Source: Hyperoodon ampullatus | Lineage: Eukaryota > Chordata > Mammalia > Artiodactyla > Ziphiidae | Direction of reading: 5' to 3' | Assembly (NCBI GenBank): GCA_949752795.1 | Contig: OX457061.1 | Coordinates: 45,478,338 to 45,542,337, forward strand | Length of the DNA: 64,000 nucleotides | In this document: in pieces, positions 1 through 11,479 of the stretch | How positions within the stretch are numbered: position 1 is the first letter of the stretch | Layout of the letters: every line of letters begins with the position of its first letter | Program-made: the position numbers and the translations under genes | The notes under the pieces: generated by a model | Told to the model about the DNA's origin: nothing | The model's database searches: none | Seen by the model: the letters and a program-made list of their open reading frames with translations, nothing else

Positions 1-139
1 GGGGTGGGGGGTGGGGTGAAGAAGGAGAGGGTAGTTGTGGCGTGTCACCGGAGACTTGGTGGGAGGCGAGGGCCTAGGTTCCTAGCCTGGTCCATGCTGG
101 GTCATGCGAGCAAATAGCCTCCTTTCTTCAGCGCGAGGG

Positions 140-1480
140 GTGTAAGTGTCTGTGCCTGGGCGGGGTGTGAGGTGGGGTCGTTGTTGGGGGGCGATAGGAA
201 GAGGGGAGGCGCGGAGACCTATGGCCTACCCTGCCCAAAGTGGGGCCCGGGGGCTCTGGCTCGCGCTCTTCTCACGGAGACGCCGGCGGGAGGACCCCGA
301 GAGTTGGCCCGGGGTGTGCCAGGGTGTCGGTGCGAGGCAGTCAGGGCCTGAACGTGCGGGAGTGTGCGCAGCGGAGACCTGGCCAAAGCTGAGTGAGCGA
401 GTGAGTGTGAATGAGCGACCCGGGGGGACTGGGTGCGCGCCCAGCGGCCCTGGGGGATCCAGCGGAGTGGGTGTGGGTGTGTGTGCGTGCGCGTTTTTTG
501 AGACCCGCGGTCGGGGCTGCACATGAAGCGCGGGGACTACAGCAGTCTAGAAGGCGTTCCCGAGAGAGGGCGAATGCAAGGGGGCCAAGCGTGCCAGTGC
601 GGGCGAGTGTGCCCGCGGGGGGGAGGGTGCGTGCCAGCGCGAGGCGAATGGGAGCGGGGGCTCACAGGCCTACGCAGGATGAGTGTGCCCGCGCGAGCGG
701 GCCGCGCGTGCCAGGCGCGGGAGCGTGCCAAGGTGGGGGCACGCGGGGGCCGTGGCCGGGAGGGGGTCGTGGCGCGCGGCCGCGAAGGCGCGGGGAGACC
801 AGGCGGGAGGGGGAGGGGAGCGAGGGCGCGCGCGGCCGAGCGGGCGCCCGCGGTCACATGGGCGAGGGAAGGAGGGAGGGAGCGCGCGAGGGAGGGAGGA
901 GGATGGGGGGGTTAAAGCCGCCGAGCGCCGGGGAGCCGGTGCAGAGCGGGCGGCGGCGGCGGCAGCGGACGCGGCGGCTCCAGCCGGCGCGGCGCGGGGC
1001 TCGGCGGCGGGATCTGGCAGCGGTGCTAGCTCCGCGCTCCCTGCCTCGCTCCCTACCGGGAGCGGTCGAAGGTCGAGGCGCGGAGCCCCGGCGGCCCGAG
1101 GGCGCGGTGAGTACCCAGCGCGGACCGCGCGCGGCCGGACCCTCAAACCCTCAGGCTGACCTACAGACCCGCGGCCCTCGTGCGCGCGGGAAGAGGGAGG
1201 GGACGTGCATGGGCCCGAGACCGGGGGGGGAGGGGGACAGGAAAGTTCACGGGAAACTTTGCCCGTAAACTCGGGGGCGGGGGCGCAGGAGAAGCTGCCC
1301 CCCACGTCCGGGCGCGCCGGGGGTTGGGCGTGGTGGGAGGGGGGGTGGACAATCGGCTGGCGGGAGGTGGCAGGGGCCAACTGCCCTAGCCTCCTTGTTC
1401 TCCCTCATCGCTCAGCATCGCGCGCAGGGTCTGGGAAAATTCCGGAGCTGGGGGGTCGCGGTGACCCCCGCGCGCCCAGA
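140..1480 (+). promoter_or_regulatory. CNTFR: CpG island over the CNTFR upstream promoter
   Basis: The stretch is very G+C rich with dense CG dinucleotides, unlike the flanking sequence, and ends just inside the first intron. It surrounds a GCC-rich exon that closes with a consensus donor at 1107. No clear TATA box is present, which fits a CpG-island promoter with dispersed starts. The promoter role is inferred from position. Open frames here (for example 411-1268) are a by-product of few stop codons in GC-rich DNA. Confidence 0.75.
900..1106 (+). other. CNTFR: CNTFR non-coding first exon (5' UTR), start approximate
   Basis: A GGC/GCG-rich segment ends at gagggcgcg followed by the donor gtgagt at 1107. 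CNTFR in human has untranslated 5' exons far upstream of the start codon, and this lies about 19.6 kb upstream. The 3' boundary is well supported by the donor. The 5' boundary is only a guess from where the densest GCC-rich leader begins. Spliced directly to the exon at 20678, it would place a G at position -3 of the start codon. Confidence 0.6.
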
Positions 1481-1581
1481 GGCGGCTTCTTTCTCCAGCA
1501 GAAATCTGGACTTCAAAGCGCCCAGGGGTGTGAATGGACGGTTGCGCGTCTGCCGGTGTATGTGTGTCCGTGTGAATCCGC

Positions 1582-1582
<1 letters not shown>

Positions 1583-1619
<37 letters not shown>
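1583..1619. repeat. (TG)n microsatellite
   Basis: An uninterrupted TG run of about 18 units lies just downstream of the first CpG island and is flanked by looser tgtgtcc/gtgagtccgcc repeats to about 1800. The length suggests it is polymorphic. Confidence 0.95.
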
Positions 1620-1620
<1 letters not shown>

Positions 1621-2479
1621 AGCGTGAGCCCGCCTGTGGTTTTCTCGTGAGTCCGCCTGGATGTATCTCCATTTAGTGGGTCTCCTCCAGTATCTCTTTG
1701 TAAGTGTTCCTGTGTTGTGTGTCCGTGTGGGTCCGCCTGTGGTGTATCCCCGTCTCTTTGTGAGTCCGCCGGTGTGTGTCTCCCACAGTGCGGCTCTACA
1801 TGAGCCGGCCTGGGTATCCCTGTTTTGCTCGGAGGAGTGTATCTCCCCGTGCGTGGGGGCTGGGCCGCAGGGAGGTCACCAGACGGACAGCTCTCCTCCT
1901 CGCCTCCTCTCCTCTCCTCTCCCGTGCCTCTCCTCTTGCGCTCCCTAGACCCCCTCCCCCCTTCAGTAGCTTCAGGCGGGTAGGACTATTTCACGCCTTG
2001 TTGAAAATTCAGGATTTTCTTTCTCTTTCCGTCTAGTCTCTCTCTTTGAGAAGCCTCTGTGTGTGTCTGTGTGTCTGGCAGCTTGTCTGCAACACTGGGT
2101 GTGTGTCTGCATGCCGCTGTAGGAGTGTGTCTGCAACACTAGTTGTGTTGCCTGTAATACTTGGTATATTAGTGTCTGTGTCGCTAGGGTATTCGTGTGG
2201 CTGTAATCACTGAAGTGGTGGGAGTATGAAATGCTGGGTGTGTTTGTGCATCTGTAACTGCTGTTTGTCCAGGGGGTCTGAAACACTGAGTGCATTTCTG
2301 TGTGTCTAACTCTGGGTGTGATGGTGTACCAATGCATGTATGGGGGTGGTGGGACTTGAACAATTGGATATTCCTACGGCTGTAGGGCTAGCCGGGGCTT
2401 GGCGGGTGGAGGGGGCTGTGTCTCAATAAACTGCGCATCCCTGCTCCACTGCCAAAACCCACACAAATCTTCTGGACTG

Positions 2480-3590
2480 GTTCTTAGGGCTCCTGGTCAG
2501 GATCGGTGACATGCAGCCAAGGTTCACACTCCATCACAGTTAATACTCCAACTGGGACCCTGAGCCTTATGTGCAAAGTAGGAATTTAAAGTTCACACTC
2601 AAGACTTCCAGGGGCTCTGGAATTCCTCCTCAGCTTCACACTGGGACACTTAAACTCATATGGACTCGCACCAAGAATTACACCAGGACAATGGACTTGC
2701 ACTCAGATTCACACTTATGTTCATGTCATATCCAGTGATACACTTCAGTCCTGTAGTTTACACTCAGACTCACATTGGGACTCTAGGCTCACACTTTAGA
2801 TTCACATTTCTGTCCTGAGGCTCATAGGCTAACATTGAGACCTAGAGCCCACGCTCAGAACACACTGGAGTCCTAGGGCTCACAATGGGACTCACACTAA
2901 GACCCTGGAGCTTTCTCAGATTCACACATTCTGAGGCTCACACTCAGACTCACATGGAGAACCTGGGGCCCACATTTGAACTCAAGGACTCACGTAGGAC
3001 ACGGGTTGATACACTCATGCTCACATCAGTTCACCCTCAGATTCACACTAGGACATGCAAGATTCTCACTTCCATCCTGGGATCACTTAGGGACCCAGAC
3101 TTATAAAGAGACCCCAGGGCTCACACTCAGACTCACATGGGGAAACATAGCTCACATTCAGAAAGCCGTGAAGACCAGGGGCTCACATTCAGACGAACTC
3201 TAGGTCTCTAATGCCTATACTGACTTGTTTGGGAATCCTGGGGTTCACAGACTCATACTTCCGTCCTGGGGCTTACAGTCACATGCACACTGGGACCTAC
3301 ATTCGCAGTCAAACCTATACTTGCATCTTGGAGTTCACACTCAGATTGACATCCCTGTCAATTACATTAAACTTGCTTCCATCCTGGGGCTTGTGCTCAG
3401 ACCCACACTAGGGCCCTAGGGCTCACACTCAGACTCATGCTTGCACCTTGAGGCTTTCATATTCACATGGGAGCCCTGGGGGTCACACTTAGAATCACAC
3501 ACAGTTACGCTTCCATCCGGGGCTCACATTCAAACCCACATTAGGATTGTGTTCACACTCGCAGTGGAACTCAGAACTCATAGTTAAATA
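2480..3590. repeat. Degenerate tandem array built on cactcagactcacac
   Basis: Over about 1.1 kb the phrases 'gggctcacactcagactcac', 'gggaccc' and 'cttccatcctgggg' recur at irregular spacings of some 30 to 60 bp. The copies have diverged, so it reads as an old minisatellite-like array rather than a clean satellite. No gene is seen in it. Confidence 0.7.
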
Positions 3591-5289
3591 CACCCATGCT
3601 ATGGTGTGTCTCAGGGCAGTTGGGCACAGGAACAAGATCTGTCCTCTCCAAAGGTGGGGAGGGGAGGAGATACGTGTTTGGTCACATCTCTTACTAGGGT
3701 TGTGGGCTGATGGAGAGGGCGGTGGGAAACACTGACCCAGTTAAATTTTTCTGCCTTTTCTTCCAGAGGCTCTCACAGCAGGAAGGTTGAGTGGCTTTTT
3801 TGGTACAGGGATGACATGTACCCTTGGAGTTCCCCATGTACATGCACATCCCCCTTAAATAGTTTTGGGTACCCTTCCTGTGATAGAGAGGGTCAGGTAT
3901 GGGGAAATGAGATTCATGTCCTCCCAAGACATCTCCCCCATCCCAATCATCCTTAGGTTGGGAGAGGTGTGAAGATCGACTTGGTGAGTGAGGGGTAGAC
4001 CTCTGGCTCCTTTGACCTTTCCAGGATGGTGAATCTCTGATTCTAAGGGAGATGGTAGCCCCAGATCTGTGGTGAGAAGGTGGCTGAAGGAGAAGACTGG
4101 ACTGGAACCCACCCGCTTCGCTCTCCTCTGCCCTGGCTGGAAAGGGGTTGGACCAAGTTATGTTATATCTCACAGTGTCTCCTGGAATGCCTGAGTCCTT
4201 ATCCTGTCTCCAGGGTATGCCCAGCGTTCTCCACTCTGCTTCTTCCCAAAAGAGCAATAGCCCTGGGTGGGGGGGTGGCAATTGGGTCAGGTTGAAACCA
4301 ACCTTAGGACTCCACCTGCCTTGGAGACACTGCCCGGAGCTTTATATACCTTCCCACTGTGGAGGCCAGTGGGCGGGGCTGCTGAGGTACATGAGCACCC
4401 CTTGGGAGCCCACGAAGTAGGGACCTGGCCATCAGGCTCACATGGCTAGGCTGTAACTGCTCCTTGTCCCAGAGGGGGACACGTGCTCTCCAGCCCCCCT
4501 ATGGGGGTGGTGGGCTCGAAGGGGAAGCACCCTGCTCTGCCCCCCCATGGTGAGCTGAAGTGTAAATGAATCAGAAACAGATGGAGCGTATTTTCTTTGA
4601 AATGCAGATGGGTTGCGGCGGCGGGGCGGGGTGGGGGGGGATCCCTGTGTGCCTGGTTGCGGGGGGGGGGTGGTGGTGGTGGGGGGGCGTCCCAGAGAAC
4701 AAGGAGGCTGAGAAGAGAGAGCTGACCCCTTCTCCAGACCCGCTGTGGGGTTGGGGGGAGTGGTGGAGACCTCAGCTGTGTAAACTCCTGTGACCCAGGG
4801 TGACCACACCCACCCCGGCTCCTGGCTTCCTGTGGGGAGGGGCTGGGGAGCCTAGTGGTCCCTGTGGGCTGAGAGCCCTGAGGTCGTCACCCCTCCCTTT
4901 ACCTCTGCAGAGGGCAAAAAGAACCCCCAAAGCACAGAGCATGCTGGGTTGGAGGTCACCAGAGCCAAGGAGTGGGAGGAAGAGCTGGGGCAGATGTGGG
5001 GAAGAGTTAGACCCTGCTGCTGCGGGGAACCAGCTCCAGAAGCTGGGGCTGGAGCTACAGTGGAAGGAACTGAAGTTAGACTATGATGGTGACTTCTGGG
5101 CAGTCCAAGGGCCCGTCCTGGGGTTTAGGAATGGACTGAAGCATCCTCAGTCCTGAAAGAAGTCAGCATGCCCCACCATATGTTACCTGTACTTCCTCTT
5201 CACAATACTCACCAAGGCTGCATAGTAATTGCCTGTGAACTCTGGGACCTAGGGACTGGGGGCTGCTTTGCTTACCACCCACCCACCCT

Positions 5290-5460
5290 GCCCCTGGCAC
5301 AGACCAGGTACACAGTGGGAGGGCATTGCTGAGTAAATAATACATCTTTTTCTCTCCTGCCAGACTGAGTGCTGTTGGTGGGCAGGACCATGTCCCTAAC
5401 TCCTGGCACAGTACCTGGCAGGGATTAGGTGCTCAAGAAATGTTGAGGAATGAACATTGA
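5290..5460 (+). repeat. L2/MIR-like 3' tail relic
   Basis: The segment holds the typical order 'ggcaggaccatgtcc', 'ctggcacagtacctgg', 'taggtgctcaagaaatgttga', ending in 'gaatgaa', as in old LINE-2 or MIR 3' ends. The family call is from memory of the consensus. Confidence 0.55.
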
Positions 5461-6542
5461 GTGGGACAGACCATGGGGAGAGCGGACTCTCTGGGGTTTG
5501 TGGCTTGAGACCCAACAGCCTCTATTGTATAACCCTGTTTGGCTCAAAGGACCCCTGAGTGATTTGCAGCTAGACTAAAGGAAGGACTTCCCTGCCTTCA
5601 GGGAAGGAGTGCAAAGGATAGGCAGCTTCTTCATTGAAAAGGTCTGGACTAGGTGAGACTGGGGCAGGGCAGTGACCCTGCTTCTGTGGCAGAGGTCAGA
5701 GGTCACCTCTGTCCTCTCCCCAGCCTCAGGATTTTTCAGAAGATGGGAAAGTCCTTTTCTCCCCACATGGTTGTGAGCATGTCATGTCCCTTGGTCTCTC
5801 TAGGTCTGGGTTTCTTGGACTATAGTTAAGGCAGTGGACCCCATGTCTGAGCCTTTGAGGCTGGGTTCCGAGTTTGTTTAGCTGCTGTGGGCACCACGGA
5901 CTGTCTGTATTGGTTATTAATGTCTGTCTGAGAACACAGGGTTCGGATCCTAAAAATACCTTGTCCAGCCAGAGCCAAGGAGTTGCTGGTGTGGGTCAGT
6001 GTAGCAGTGGCTGCATCTTGATCGGATAGGCACAGAGGCAGGAGAGACTGGGAGAGTGTGGGGAAACTGAGGCAGCATGGGCGAGAGTTGCACAGGAGAC
6101 AGAGCCTTTGCTTTATATGGAACAAAGGTTTATAAAATAGTGGTGCCAGTTAGTCAAATTATGGCAACGTTTAGGGTAAACTGTTATCCTGCACTGCAGA
6201 GAATTTCTTTCTCAGAGAGCCTGGAGATACATCTGATATCAGACATAAAAATCGAGTAGTCAATAGTACTCTAATAGTCATTTCAAGTCCAGCTACAGGA
6301 TGTTCCAAAATAGTGTGTGGCAAAGAACAAAATCTTCCCCAAGTAGCCACTGCCTCCATCCCTACCTCCTAGAGCTCTTCCTTGCAGCCCAAGACCCAAT
6401 GAGGTTCTTCCACACCCTATTCTATAGGTCCCCACCTCACTTCTGACCCCCATGCCTCTGTGTAGCCCCTCTCCCCCAGGAGAAAGGAACTGCACAGTGG
6501 GCCCCAAAGGGTAAGAAGAGCCCCAGCCTCTGAGGGCAGATG

Positions 6543-6669
6543 TCACGTGACCCTGGCCCGTGAGCTGACCTTTCTGGGCCCCTCCGTGAAATCGCGAGAT
6601 GAGGGGCTGGGCCCTGGCCCAGGCCCTGAGAGAAGGCGGTTTTGGCACCCATCCAGGTCCTTGACGTCA
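6543..6669. promoter_or_regulatory. Candidate element with palindromic E-box and consensus CRE
   Basis: TCACGTGA, an E-box palindrome, lies at 6543-6550, and a full CRE, TGACGTCA, lies at 6662-6669, followed by AT-rich 'aataatggaatcaatattgg'. Both 8-mers are perfect consensus sites for bHLH-Zip and CREB/ATF factors respectively. Function is inferred only from the motifs; the region is intronic and not visibly repetitive. Confidence 0.3.
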
Positions 6670-7349
6670 ATGACTCTCCAAATAATGGAATCAATATTGG
6701 GGGGTGGGGGCCAGCGTGAACCAGGCCCCAGCGATTAGAAACAGATCAGCACAAACCCGCAGCTGATTCTGATAGAGCTGCCTTGGAGAGCTAGGGTGGG
6801 AGGCCTGGAAAGAGGTGGACCTGCGGGGACTCAGGAATGGAGGCGGAGCCACGGCGTGTCCAAAGCGTGAGAGTACACAAATGGGCAGAGACTCTGGGGC
6901 TGCCTGGGTTGGAATGATGGGGTGGGAAAAGGGGGGCTGTCCTGGTCCCTTCCTCCTTTGAGCCTGTGGGGTTCCAAGGCTGGGGAAGCTTTGTGAAATG
7001 GAGACTTCTTTCAGCCAGTGAGTGATGAAGAGTGGACAAGGGGAGTCCAGAGTTCATCTCCCTCTGTGTCCCCAGACCTGGGACTCTAAGCCACATTAGG
7101 GGTCACAGGTTATACCCAGGGAAGGGGGAGAGTTCTGAGTGAGACCTAAGGGAAATGACCTTTTGCTTGGGGGCACTGGGCATTAATCCAAGATAGAGAA
7201 ATGGGTATTCCCCCTCAGGTTGGGAGTCTGGTCTCCTTCCCTAGCCCATGTCTTCTCAGCCCTGTAGAAGGCAAGCAGGTGAGGATGGAAGGTGCCGTGG
7301 GGTCCACAGGGGGCTGGCCGGGTGGCAGCTGACAAAAAACAGGAAGAAG

Positions 7350-7440
7350 GGCTGGGGGAGTGGCTGTAATTACGGGGCATTTATTATTAATCAGATGAAA
7401 TTGCTGGAAGCAGCTGGTGTAATGTGTGTAGTGATACAGA
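7350..7440. promoter_or_regulatory. Candidate enhancer: homeodomain and E-box cluster
   Basis: TAATTA (7367-7372), TTATTATTAATCAGATG (from 7381) and CAGCTG (7411-7416) sit together in an AT-rich island within GC-rich intron. The texture resembles conserved developmental enhancers and is not like any repeat I know. There is no direct proof of function. Confidence 0.3.
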
Positions 7441-7539
7441 CTCTGCATGCCCCCAACGCAGGCACACTCGAACGCACACTTACACACATACCACACACTG
7501 CCTGAGTCTTGTTTGTTTTCACAGTTTTCTTCTTGTGAA

Positions 7540-7790
7540 GGTGGGATGGTTCCATATGTGTCTGTATGTCTGTGTCTATCCTTCTGTGTCTTTTCACGTC
7601 GGCCTGTATCCTCCTCTCCCTCTGTTGTCTCCTTTTCCCACTGTCTCTGTCATTCCTTGGTCCCATGTGTCTGTCTCTGTCTTCCTCTCTTTGGGCCTGC
7701 GTATCTCTTGGTGTGTCTGTATCTGTTACCACCAGCCAGCCTGTCTCTAACACCTTGTTTTAGTTTCTGGCCATCTCTCCCTGGTTGGTG
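7540..7790. repeat. TGTCT/CTCT-rich low-complexity block
   Basis: Irregular tgtctgt, cctctccct and ctgtctctgt phrases fill the stretch. The open frames on both strands are a consequence of this composition. Confidence 0.6.
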
Positions 7791-8004
7791 GTACCTCTGC
7801 CTCTCTGGGCAGGGTTGGATGACATGGAGTCCCTTTCTCATGGGTATGTGTTTAGGCACTTGATCATGCCTTTGGCAGACACATCTGGGACCTGTTTTGG
7901 CGGGGAGAGGAGCAGTTGAACCCTGAGAATCTTCCGGGGTCTTGTAGAAGTCGAGGGCTCTGTTAAGTAAGTGAAGTTCTAGAAGCAACTGTGACTTTCA
8001 GAAT

Positions 8005-8170
8005 AGCCAGCTTTCTTACCAACTACCAGTCATGTGATTTTGGGCAAGGTGCTTTTGTTCTCTGAGCCTCAGTTTTCTCATCTGCAAAAACTGTGTGTTA
8101 AGTCCTCAGCATGATATCTGGCTCATCAAGGACCCTGAGCAAGTGTTAGCTGTTCCTATTATTATTGGGA
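8005..8170 (+). repeat. MIR SINE relic
   Basis: The core MIR phrases 'catgtgattttgggcaagg', 'ctctgagcctcagttttc' and 'tcatctgcaaa' occur in order, followed by a degraded tail. Confidence 0.8.
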
Positions 8171-8199
8171 AAGGCACTGTGCTGGTGGGAGAGAGATAT

Positions 8200-8445
8200 G
8201 CAGAGGCAAACTGGTATAGCAGAAGGGATTTGGAGCTAGATTTGCACTCATATCTATGCTGTGGAATGGATCAGCTGTGTGGTCTTGGGCAAGTTAACCT
8301 CCCCGAATCTCAGTTTTTTCAGCTGTCAAATGGGAATAATAATAGAACCTACCTCACGGAGACGTCATGAAGATTAAATGAGATCATGCATATAAAGTGC
8401 CTAACAGTTCCTGACACATAACAGATGCTCAATAAATCGTAGTGG
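8200..8445 (+). repeat. Nearly complete MIR SINE
   Basis: From 'ctggtatagcagaagg' through 'gtgtggtcttgggcaagtt', 'tcagttttttcagctgtca', 'gaagattaaatgagatcat' to 'agatgctcaataaat', the whole MIR order is present in plus orientation. Confidence 0.88.
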
Positions 8446-9059
8446 TGATGAGGAGAAAACAGTATGATGGTGGGTGTTTATGCCCTGCTGGGGGCCATGT
8501 GTCTCTGTGTGAGTATGCATGGGAGAATGTGTGTGACATGGAGGTGCTTGTGTCTGTGAACTGGTTGTGTGGGGATTTTGGATTGTCTTTGGGTGTGTAT
8601 CTATGTGTGGTGTCAGGCCTCTGGCTTCTGGCCTCCTTTTGTCCCTGTGGTTCAGAACCTAAGGTCTGCAAAGGGTGCCGCAGGGAGTCTGGACCACTCC
8701 CAACTTTTTCTCTTCTAGACACTTACCTGCTGCCTGCCTCAGTCTCTCCTTCTCACAGTGGGGTTGTGAGTGTGAAATGAGCTCTGAGTTGGACTAAGGT
8801 CTCCTCTGTGGCCTCTGATTTGTGCCCTTTGCCCTTCTAGAATCCAGCCTTGTCACATCATCCCGCCCCCTTGGTTTTGGAAGTCTCAGGAAGAGTTTGG
8901 TCTGGAGGAGGAGGACGTTGATGTGCTCCGTGTGCGGCCAGCGGTGAAGAGGTATGTGCTGGGGACCCAGGGGAGGCAGGTCAGTTTCAGGGCATCTGGC
9001 AGGTGCATTGGGGCTGTAGGTCTGGGGATGTGAGTGAAGGAGGGCCTGAGATCCCTTCC

Positions 9060-9160
9060 TGCTCTCCCGTCCTCCTTCCTCCTGAGGCTTTTCATGACAG
9101 GCCTGTAAAGGGGAAGAGACTTACCCACAGTCACACAGGCAAGGGCAAAGCCAGATCAGA
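9060..9160 (-). repeat. MIR SINE fragment
   Basis: The reverse-orientation MIR phrases 'agagacttacccacagtcac' and 'acaggcaagggcaaagccag' are recognisable but short. Confidence 0.55.
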
Positions 9161-9633
9161 AAATTGGGTTCTGCACTGGAGCTGAATCTGGATGTGGGAC
9201 TAAGTTTCGTCTCATTGTCAGGCTCCCTCTCTGCCCCCAAAGCATCTCTCTGGCTTGACAACAGGGAGCAGCTGGGCTTGGAGGAGACGGGATAGAGGGT
9301 CAGAAAGTCCAGAATCTGCTGAGGCCAGCCTCGGAGGCTGGGCCTGACTCTCCCCGCCTTTCATTCCGGCCAGGCAAGGCCCCCGGATTGGCAGCCCCCA
9401 GGGTGGGGGTGTCCATGGGATCGAGGCGCGCGGGAGCGGAACGGAAGGGCCTATTGTCCGAAACCCGCCAGAGGCCCACAAAGGCCGGCCGGGCTTTTCA
9501 TCTCAGCTCCCAAACAGACTGGCCATTTTCCTGGCCTGGGAGTTGGGGGTGGGGGGGGCTGACCCTTCAGAACTAGGAATGGGGTGTCGTTGAGGGTGCG
9601 GGGTGGGGGGGGGTATCCAGGCTGACAACGTGG

Positions 9634-9643
9634 CCATAAAAGG
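9634..9643. promoter_or_regulatory. Perfect CArG box (SRF-type site)
   Basis: CCATAAAAGG matches CC(A/T)6GG exactly. CNTFR is known to be expressed in skeletal muscle as well as in neurons, so an SRF site in its intron is plausible, but a single 10-mer can occur by chance. Confidence 0.25.
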
Positions 9644-10309
9644 GACAAAATGGAGCTGGGGTTCTGAAGAGGAGGAAGGGAGGCTCCAGAAGGCTGGAGA
9701 GAGTTAAGCTTCTGTCTCACTGTTCCCAGAAGACCTAGGGACTTGGAGTGGGGTATCTGACAGAAGTTCAGATTTACCCAATAATAGGGGGCACACCTGG
9801 AAGGAGTGTGATGGCCGGTTGGGAAAGTGAGCTGCTCAGCTGTGAGGGCCGTAATCCTCCCCCCCGATTGGGGACATCTTAGGGAGCTGGAACTGGGATC
9901 GGAGAAGAGAAGGCTAGTGGTCAGGCAAGAGAATGGGCTCCCTGCAGCAGGAGGGACTGAGGCCGGACAGCAGGAAGGACTTTCTGCCAATGAACAGTAG
10001 CTCAGATGCCCTGACCCTGTCCCTGGGGAGCCCAGAGGATCACAGAGAGCAGGGGAGCTGGAGAATACCCCTGGGGGCTAGGGCTGAGGCAGCTTCTGTG
10101 GGGGCAGACGAGGAGGCCGAGAGGGAGGACTTGGCAGTTCTGTCCACCCTCCCGCAGCAGCACCTCCAGCACCACTTTAAAGACAGCTTTTTAATTTAAC
10201 AAAGTGGATGAAAGACTGTTTTTGGAAAAAGAAGATATCTGCTGTCTCCCAGGCTAGCACTCAGCCCTTGCAGAGAACCTGTCTCTGGGTTTCTTCTTGC
10301 TGTCGGTGA

Positions 10310-10605
10310 CTCCTTTCCTCTCTCTCTGTCTGTCTCTTTTGTTTGTTAGTTTGTTTGTTTCTGCTCTTCAGCCCCCCAGCTTCCCCTCGGCCTCCCCATC
10401 ACCCCACCCCATCCCCCCCGGCCCCATTCACCCTCCGTGGGAGTGTCATCCTCAGCCTCTTATTTCCGTGTCTCAGTATCTCCTTCTGTCTCTCCGCTCT
10501 CAGTCTCTCTCTTCCGGGGCTTGTCTCTCTCTCCTGATTCGTCTCTGTCTCCCAGCCTGTCTCAATCTCTGTCTCCCTTCCCCCCGCTCCTTTCTCCCCC
10601 AACCC
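10310..10605. repeat. Polypyrimidine (CTCTGTCT)-rich block
   Basis: Repeated ctctgtct, gtctctctc and ccccc phrases occupy the plus strand almost without purine runs. This is simple-sequence DNA and not coding. Confidence 0.7.
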
Positions 10606-10611
10606 CTGCTC

Positions 10612-10845
10612 TAAATGGGTCTATTTAAAACACCCGACGCTGCCAAGTCAGAAAAGCGTCTCCTGATAAAGCGCATTAGGCGGAGGGAGGGAGGAGGAGG
10701 GAGGAGGGAAGAGGGAGCGGCGGGCAGATGGATTGATCCAAGCCGGTAACCCCATTAATCAGGCATTGTGGATCCCCCTCCCTCCCCCAGCTTCAGCCCC
10801 TTCAGAGCTAAAAGCCGCTTAAATATTTATCACCCCTCCCCCATG
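10612..10845. promoter_or_regulatory. Candidate conserved enhancer 5' of the second CpG island
   Basis: After the pyrimidine block comes a non-repetitive segment with 'ctatttaaaacac', 'cctgataaagcgcattagg', 'ggattgatccaagccggtaa', 'cccattaatcaggcattgtg' and 'gcttaaatatttatcac'. TTAAT, TGATAAA and AATATTTATC motifs cluster next to an alternative promoter. An enhancer role is inference from composition and position. Confidence 0.33.
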
Positions 10846-11479
10846 GGGTTGAGGGGAGGGGTGTGTGGCCCTCGGTGTGAGTGTCCCCAGCCACCTGGTC
10901 TCCCCCCATGCGCGTGTACACATGAGTGCATGTGCTCGTGCGTGCACACCTGAGAGGCCCAGGGCCCAACTGTCGTCTTGCCCTCCCACCGCTTGAGTGG
11001 CCTGCTCCCCTGAGCAGCCTCTGGGGACCTTGGGGTTCTGGCCTGGCTCCTGCCCCTCCTGAAGAGTTGGGCATGCAGAGTAGAGACCCTGGGCCCCGTT
11101 GGGGGTCCTCATGCCCCACAAAGTGCAGGACTGGGAGGCGTTGCACTGTCATTCTCAGGAGGCAGGAAGGGGGAGCTTCGGTTCAATGTCCAGATTCCCC
11201 CAAACTCCCAGTGCAAGAAGTCACCTGGGGAGTAGAGTTGGGGACTCCACGTTTCTAGAGTGCACGAAGGTCCCTTGGAAGGCTGGTGGAGGTTCCCCCT
11301 TTCTCCTCACAGGGCAGAAATACGACCTGGGGGTGGGATGGGGGCTTCCCATTACCCTCAGACATGCGGGAGGGCAACCTGGGCCGGGAGGGGGTCCCCA
11401 TCACCCCCAGAGAATAGAAAGGTGTCCGCTCTCTGGGGGTGATGTGGGTTGGAGCCCCCATGGCAGCAGAGGTCAGCCC

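Noticed and set aside
411..1268. 285-residue open frame in the first CpG island
   Set aside because: Arg/Gly/Ala-rich, runs through the exon 1 donor, overlaps open frames on the other strand; stop codons are simply rare in this GC-rich DNA.
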